Below, piece by piece: positions 60,242 to 64,000 of a DNA stretch of 64,000 bases. Source of the stretch: Rhizobium sp. ACO-34A (lineage in GTDB: Bacteria > Pseudomonadota > Alphaproteobacteria > Rhizobiales > Rhizobiaceae); NCBI GenBank assembly GCA_002600635.1, contig CP021372.1, positions 124,001 to 188,000 of the forward strand, given 5' to 3'. A model generated the notes under the pieces. That model did no database searches. It was not told the origin of the DNA and saw only the letters and a program-made list of their open reading frames with translations. The number at the start of each line of letters is the position of its first letter. Position 1 is the first letter of the stretch. The position numbers were made by a program, and so were the translations under genes.

Positions 60242-61603
60242 ATGGGTCATCTCGGCAAATCGGTCGCGCAGCTTTCCGCACTTCTCCAGACGGGTGCGCT
60301 CGATCCGCGGGAACTTGCCGAAGAGACGCTGGATGCAATCCGCACACATGCGGACCAGTCGATCTTTACCGTGCTGACGCCTGAAAGAGCTCTCGCCGAG
60401 GCGGACCAGTCTGCGAAGCGGATTGCCGAAGGCCGTTCGCTCGGCATTCTCGACGGTATCCCGATCGCCTGGAAGGACCTTTTCGACATGGAGGGCCTCA
60501 CTACCACCGCGGGATCGACGGTGCTGGCGAAGAACCCGGCGGTAACCGCGGACGCTGCCATCGTCACTACACTGAAGCAGGCCGGCATGATCGCCGTCGG
60601 TCGCACCAATATGAGCGAATTCGCCTTTTCGGGCATCGGCATCAACCCGCATTACGGCACGCCGAAGAACCCTGCTTCCACCGATGTTCCCCGCATTCCC
60701 GGCGGCTCGTCCTCGGGCGCCGGTGTTTCCGTCGCCGCCGGCCTTGTACCCGTCGCCATGGGCACGGATACGGGCGGTTCGATCCGCATCCCCGCCGCCT
60801 TCAACGGCATCGTCGGTTACAAGGGAACCCGAGGACGCTACGCCATGGACGGTGTATTCCCGTTGGCGGAAAGCCTCGACGCGCTCGGTCCCCTTTGCCG
60901 AAGCGTGCAGGACGCCGTCTGGGTCGATGCCGCCATGCGCGGTCGTACCTCCTCCGAGGTCGTCAGGGGAGCGCTTGAAGGGCAGTCGCTTGTCGTGCCG
61001 GAAACCGTCTTCTTCGACGGCATTGAGAACGGCGTCGCCGCTGCCTTCGAAGCCACGCTCGAAAGGCTGGCCAAGGCCGGCGCCCGTATCCGCCGGCAGG
61101 CCTTCCCGATCTTTTCGCAGTTGTTCGAGATGATCGCCGAAAGGGGCGCTCTTGTGACAGCGGAAGCCTATGCGCTGCATCGCGAACGGCTGCATGGCGA
61201 GGATGCGGCCGGAATGGACCAGCGCGTCGTCTCCCGCTCGCTGACGGGCCAAAAGATCACCGCGCCCGACTACATCCACATTCTTCAGGTCCGCCGACGC
61301 ATGATCGCCGAGATGGCCCGCTCGATAGCTCCGGGCGAAATCCTCGTTTCCCCGACGCTGCCCCATGTCGCGCCGACCATCGAAAGCCTCATCACCGACG
61401 ATGCGGCCTTCTTTGCGGCTAACGGCAAGACGCTGCGCAACACCCAGATCGGCAATTTTCTCGACTGGTGCGGTGTTTCCATCCCCTGTGGCACGGGCGC
61501 AGCCGGTATGCCCGTCGGCTGCCTGCTTTCCGGCCTGCCGAACACCGACGAGCACCTCCTGTCGGTAGCACTTGCCGCGGAGGAGACGGTGCGCGGCTGG
61601 TGA
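60242..61603 (+). CDS. Amidase signature family enzyme (possible half-amidase)
   Basis: The 453-aa enzyme has the Ser-cisSer-Lys triad of the amidase signature family: K78 in IPIAWKDLF, the GGSSSG serines (156-158) and S180 in DTGGSIRIP. It hydrolyses amides to carboxylate and ammonia. Of two close ATGs, the one at 60242 is better spaced from AAAAGGG. Being last in an operon with an imidase-like enzyme, it plausibly cleaves the half-amide product (for example a succinamate) to a dicarboxylate; the exact substrate is inference. Confidence 0.9.
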   Translation: MGHLGKSVAQLSALLQTGALDPRELAEETLDAIRTHADQSIFTVLTPERALAEADQSAKRIAEGRSLGILDGIPIAWKDLFDMEGLTTTAGSTVLAKNPAVTADAAIVTTLKQAGMIAVGRTNMSEFAFSGIGINPHYGTPKNPASTDVPRIPGGSSSGAGVSVAAGLVPVAMGTDTGGSIRIPAAFNGIVGYKGTRGRYAMDGVFPLAESLDALGPLCRSVQDAVWVDAAMRGRTSSEVVRGALEGQSLVVPETVFFDGIENGVAAAFEATLERLAKAGARIRRQAFPIFSQLFEMIAERGALVTAEAYALHRERLHGEDAAGMDQRVVSRSLTGQKITAPDYIHILQVRRRMIAEMARSIAPGEILVSPTLPHVAPTIESLITDDAAFFAANGKTLRNTQIGNFLDWCGVSIPCGTGAAGMPVGCLLSGLPNTDEHLLSVALAAEETVRGW

Positions 61604-61656
61604 TATCTGGTTGAAATTGTCGCTGAAGCCGACGGTCGGCTGGCTGGTATGGGCAG

Positions 61657-62408
61657 TCAGTCCCGTGGCTTGCCGATAATCCAGTAGCCGATTGCCGTCA
61701 CGAAATCCTTGGGCACTCCGCGCTCGTCGTGCAGATGCCGGCGGATGGCGGTTGTCGCCTTTGCTTCGCCGGCAACCCAGATATAGCCGGGTCCTTCAGG
61801 AAGCCGGATGGATTCGGCGATTTGCGCCAGCCTTGTCGATCCCGGAATGTTGCCGAAGCCGGTGTGCCAGTTTACCGCGCACTGCGCTTCGAGATCCGTC
61901 TGAATGTCGTCCTGCCCCGGAATTTCGATGTGAGCGGTGAATGGACGATTGCAGCTCTTTTCTTCCAGTATGCGTGCCATGGCAGGCAGGCCCGTCGCGT
62001 CTGCAATGAGAAGTACCCACTCTGCTTCGTTTGGCGGAGCGTATTTGCCCTGCGGGCTGGTAACGCCGATCTCGTCGCCTGGGCTTGCCTTCATAGCCCA
62101 GTCCGAGGCCAGACCGCCTTCATGCACCACGAAATCGACCGTGATTGACGCCGTTTCCCGGTTCCATCGCCTGACCGTGTAGGGTCTGAGGCTCGAGCGC
62201 GGGAGTTCTGCGGGCATCTGCCACCGATCGTCCACGAGGCGTGGCATGGTGACTCGCCCGTTCTCCGACGGTAAGACGAGCCGCACCCATTCATCGGGAA
62301 AGCCGCTCGAACGAAATCGCTGCATATCCCGCCGCCGATTTCCACCCGGATCATCGATGGCGTCAGCCGATGCGTGGCGAGCACTTCGGCGCGGTAGCAC
62401 TCTTTCAT
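61657..62408 (-). pseudogene. Siderophore-interacting protein (FAD ferric reductase), frameshifted
   Basis: The frame starting at the ATG reads MKECYRAEVLATHRLTPSMIRVEIGGG, the N-terminus of the SIP/ViuB family, then leaves homology. The rest of the protein lies in the next frame: DMQRFRSSGFPDEWVRLVLP, SSLRPYTVRRWN (flavin-binding RPYT), VHEGGLASDWAMKASPGDEIGV, LIADATGLPAMARILEE and YIWVAGEAKATTAIRRHL. A single missing base near 62335, around GGCGGCGGGATATG, would restore one 250-codon frame. It may be a real loss or a sequencing error. The enzyme would release iron from siderophores taken up by the adjacent FhuB-like system. Confidence 0.82.
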
Positions 62409-62441
62409 GGGCACATTCTCCGGGTTTGCTTGTCTGTGACT

Positions 62442-64000
62442 TCAGCGTCGCTGACGCATCGAATAGAGGAAGAGGGGGCCGCCGATCAGCGCCGTGAGCA
62501 GCCCGGCGGGCATCTGCCATGGGAAGATCAGGGTTCGCCCGAGCCAATCGGCAACAAGCATCAGGGCTCCTCCAGCAAGCGCGGATGCGAAGATCTGGGG
62601 CAGGGCGCGGCCAACGCCGAACTGGCGCACCATGTGCGGAGCCAGCAGCCCGACGAAGCTTGCGGGACCGACAATGATCGTCGCACCGGCCGTTGCAATC
62701 GCACTGAGGAGGATGATCGCACCCCGCGCACCCGGCACTCGCAGGCCGAGAGCTCTGGCGCTTTCCTCTCCGAGACCCAGCAGTTCAAGCGGACGGTTGA
62801 AGAGCGGCACCACCAGCAGGGCCAGTGTGGCGAGGATCGCAACCAGCGTGGCCTGATCCTGTGTTACGCGATAGGTCGAACCGGAAAACCAGGACAGGAG
62901 AAGGCCGCGCGCGGGGCCGCCCATGGCAATAACGAAGGCGCTGATTGTGCCTGCAATCGTGGACAGGGCGATGCCGATCAGGATGATCCTGTCGGGCGCA
63001 AAGCCTGCGCGCCTGCCAATGGCGACGATCGCCAACGTCACCAGCAGCGCCCCGGTGGCGCAGGCTGCGAGCAGATCGCCCGATGTAAATGACGTCGACA
63101 CGAACAGGAGGGTGACCGCTCCAAGCGTGGCACCGGATGATATGCCAATGACCTCTGGGCTTGCCATGGGATTGGCCGTGACGCGCTGAACGAGAACGCC
63201 GCTGATGCCGAGAAGGACACCAGCCAAAAGCGATGCCACAACCCGCACGACGCGCCAGTGCGTGATCAACTCAATATCCGTACTCCACTCCCAGCCCGAC
63301 GGACCGCGACCCAGCGAAAGGCTGATCACGATTAACGCGACCAGAGAAGTGATGATAACGAGAAGGTGCTTTGCTCCGATCCGAACGCGGCGGATCGCTG
63401 TCTGCTGCTGTGGCGATCGGAGCGCACCGGATTTGCCGCGCGACAAAAGAAGCAGCAGCACGGGCGCTCCGAGAAACGATGCAAATATGCCCGTCGGAAG
63501 CTGTCCATTCGCCAAGGCTGGCAGTTGTACGACCTGGTCGGCGAGGACGAGGAGAGCGCCCCCGAAGAGAGGTGCCCACAAGAGAAGCGACCGCAGATCG
63601 CGAGCTCCGAGCGCGCGGGCAAGGGCCGGAACGGCCAGACCGACAAAACCGATGGTGCCGACGGTGGCGACCACCGAGCCTGCGACCACGATGGCGACGG
63701 CGAGCGATATGCCGCGTAACCATGCCGGCTTCATGCCAAGCGATGTCGCGACGGCATCATTCAGTTCGAGGAGACGCAAGGGGCGACAAAGGAATGCAAC
63801 GATGATCCAGCCGAACAACAGGCAAAGTGCAAGGCCGAGCGCCGGTGTCCAGCTGGTCTGTTCCAGCCGGCCGGTCTGCCATTGCACCAGATCCTCGCTT
63901 CGTTCCGGGTAGAGGAGAATGATGATTGCACAGATCGTTCCAAGCGTCAGGTTGACGACGAGGCCGGCGAGAATGATGGAGATCGGCGATCGCCCGGCAC
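62442..64000 (-). CDS. fhuB: FhuB-type iron-siderophore ABC permease, two FecCD domains (5' end beyond window)
   Basis: About 519 codons are visible and the frame is open to the right edge. It contains parts of two consecutive FecCD units: the first includes LNDAVATSLGMKPAWLRG and GTIGFVGLAVPALARALGARDLRSLL; the second starts after a charged linker with WRVVRVVASLLAGVLLGISGVLVQRVTANPMASPEVIGISSGA and ends with ESARALGLRVPGAR, IIVGPASFVGLLAPHMVRQFGV and WQMPAGLLTALIGGPLFLYSMRQRR. Duplicated FecCD domains in one chain are characteristic of FhuB-like hydroxamate-siderophore permeases. The SIP gene lies just downstream, likely in the same operon. Confidence 0.93.
   Translation of the reverse strand, partial: AGRSPISIILAGLVVNLTLGTICAIIILLYPERSEDLVQWQTGRLEQTSWTPALGLALCLLFGWIIVAFLCRPLRLLELNDAVATSLGMKPAWLRGISLAVAIVVAGSVVATVGTIGFVGLAVPALARALGARDLRSLLLWAPLFGGALLVLADQVVQLPALANGQLPTGIFASFLGAPVLLLLLSRGKSGALRSPQQQTAIRRVRIGAKHLLVIITSLVALIVISLSLGRGPSGWEWSTDIELITHWRVVRVVASLLAGVLLGISGVLVQRVTANPMASPEVIGISSGATLGAVTLLFVSTSFTSGDLLAACATGALLVTLAIVAIGRRAGFAPDRIILIGIALSTIAGTISAFVIAMGGPARGLLLSWFSGSTYRVTQDQATLVAILATLALLVVPLFNRPLELLGLGEESARALGLRVPGARGAIILLSAIATAGATIIVGPASFVGLLAPHMVRQFGVGRALPQIFASALAGGALMLVADWLGRTLIFPWQMPAGLLTALIGGPLFLYSMRQRR

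Noticed and set aside
1..64000. CRISPR arrays, tRNA and rRNA genes, replication origin
   Set aside because: No regularly spaced repeats, tRNA cloverleaf pattern, rRNA segments or rep/par genes were recognised anywhere in the window.

Overview
The window reads as a Hyphomicrobiales (Rhizobiaceae-like) alphaproteobacterial replicon: GC-rich, rich in ABC importers, LysR/GntR/LacI regulators and catabolic operons, with almost no housekeeping genes. It looks like accessory DNA (chromid, megaplasmid or a variable chromosomal region). This taxonomic reading is inference from gene content; no rRNA, tRNA or replication gene is present to confirm it.

Layout. (1) 1-9.9 kb: a DUF983 gene, a MocR-type regulator, then a complete eight-gene Nit1C (nitrilase 1) cluster behind a very good sigma-54 promoter, ending in a LnmK-like gene with a possibly frameshifted start. 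Published work links Nit1C clusters to cyanide assimilation and nitrogen starvation. (2) 10-10.6 kb: a truncated IS5-family element. (3) 10.7-21.9 kb: a class V aminotransferase, a five-component peptide ABC importer encoded by four genes, an Xaa-Pro aminopeptidase, a FadR-type GntR regulator and a dihydrodipicolinate-synthase-like enzyme resembling hydroxyproline-pathway deaminases. A 21-bp element is shared by two promoters here. Together these suggest import and breakdown of proline/hydroxyproline peptides. (4) 22-24 kb: decayed genes (LysR with an internal deletion, 5'-truncated GGDEF-EAL). (5) 24.2-29 kb: a molbindin, an atypical arginase-family protein, a gamma-glutamylcyclotransferase-like protein, a LysR regulator and a two-component Rieske oxygenase, with CGATATATCG-type repeats in both divergent promoters. 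(6) 29.1-34.8 kb: a LacI regulator and an operon for a membrane diiron hydroxylase, Rieske ferredoxin, sugar-type binding protein without a transporter, ferredoxin reductase and TIM-barrel protein. (7) 34.9-39.4 kb: a broken alcohol dehydrogenase, small membrane proteins, LtrA, a potassium channel and a permease remnant. (8) 39.6-42.4 kb: acnB.

(9) 42.5-61.6 kb is the most coherent block: a LysR gene divergent from pxpA, a biotin carrier, a biotin carboxylase, pxpB and pxpC (a split, biotin-dependent lactam/amide-cleaving machine); then a GntR protein with two winged helices divergent from an operon for a PotABCD-like importer with two unequal ATPases, two short-chain dehydrogenases, a cyclic-imide-hydrolase-like NodB-fold enzyme, a CxxC small protein, a CobW GTPase, a signal-less binding-protein paralogue and an amidase. 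I read this as a cyclic imide/lactam catabolic island (imide to half-amide to dicarboxylate), which is inference.

(10) 61.7-64 kb: a frameshifted siderophore-interacting reductase and a two-domain FhuB-type permease running off the right edge.
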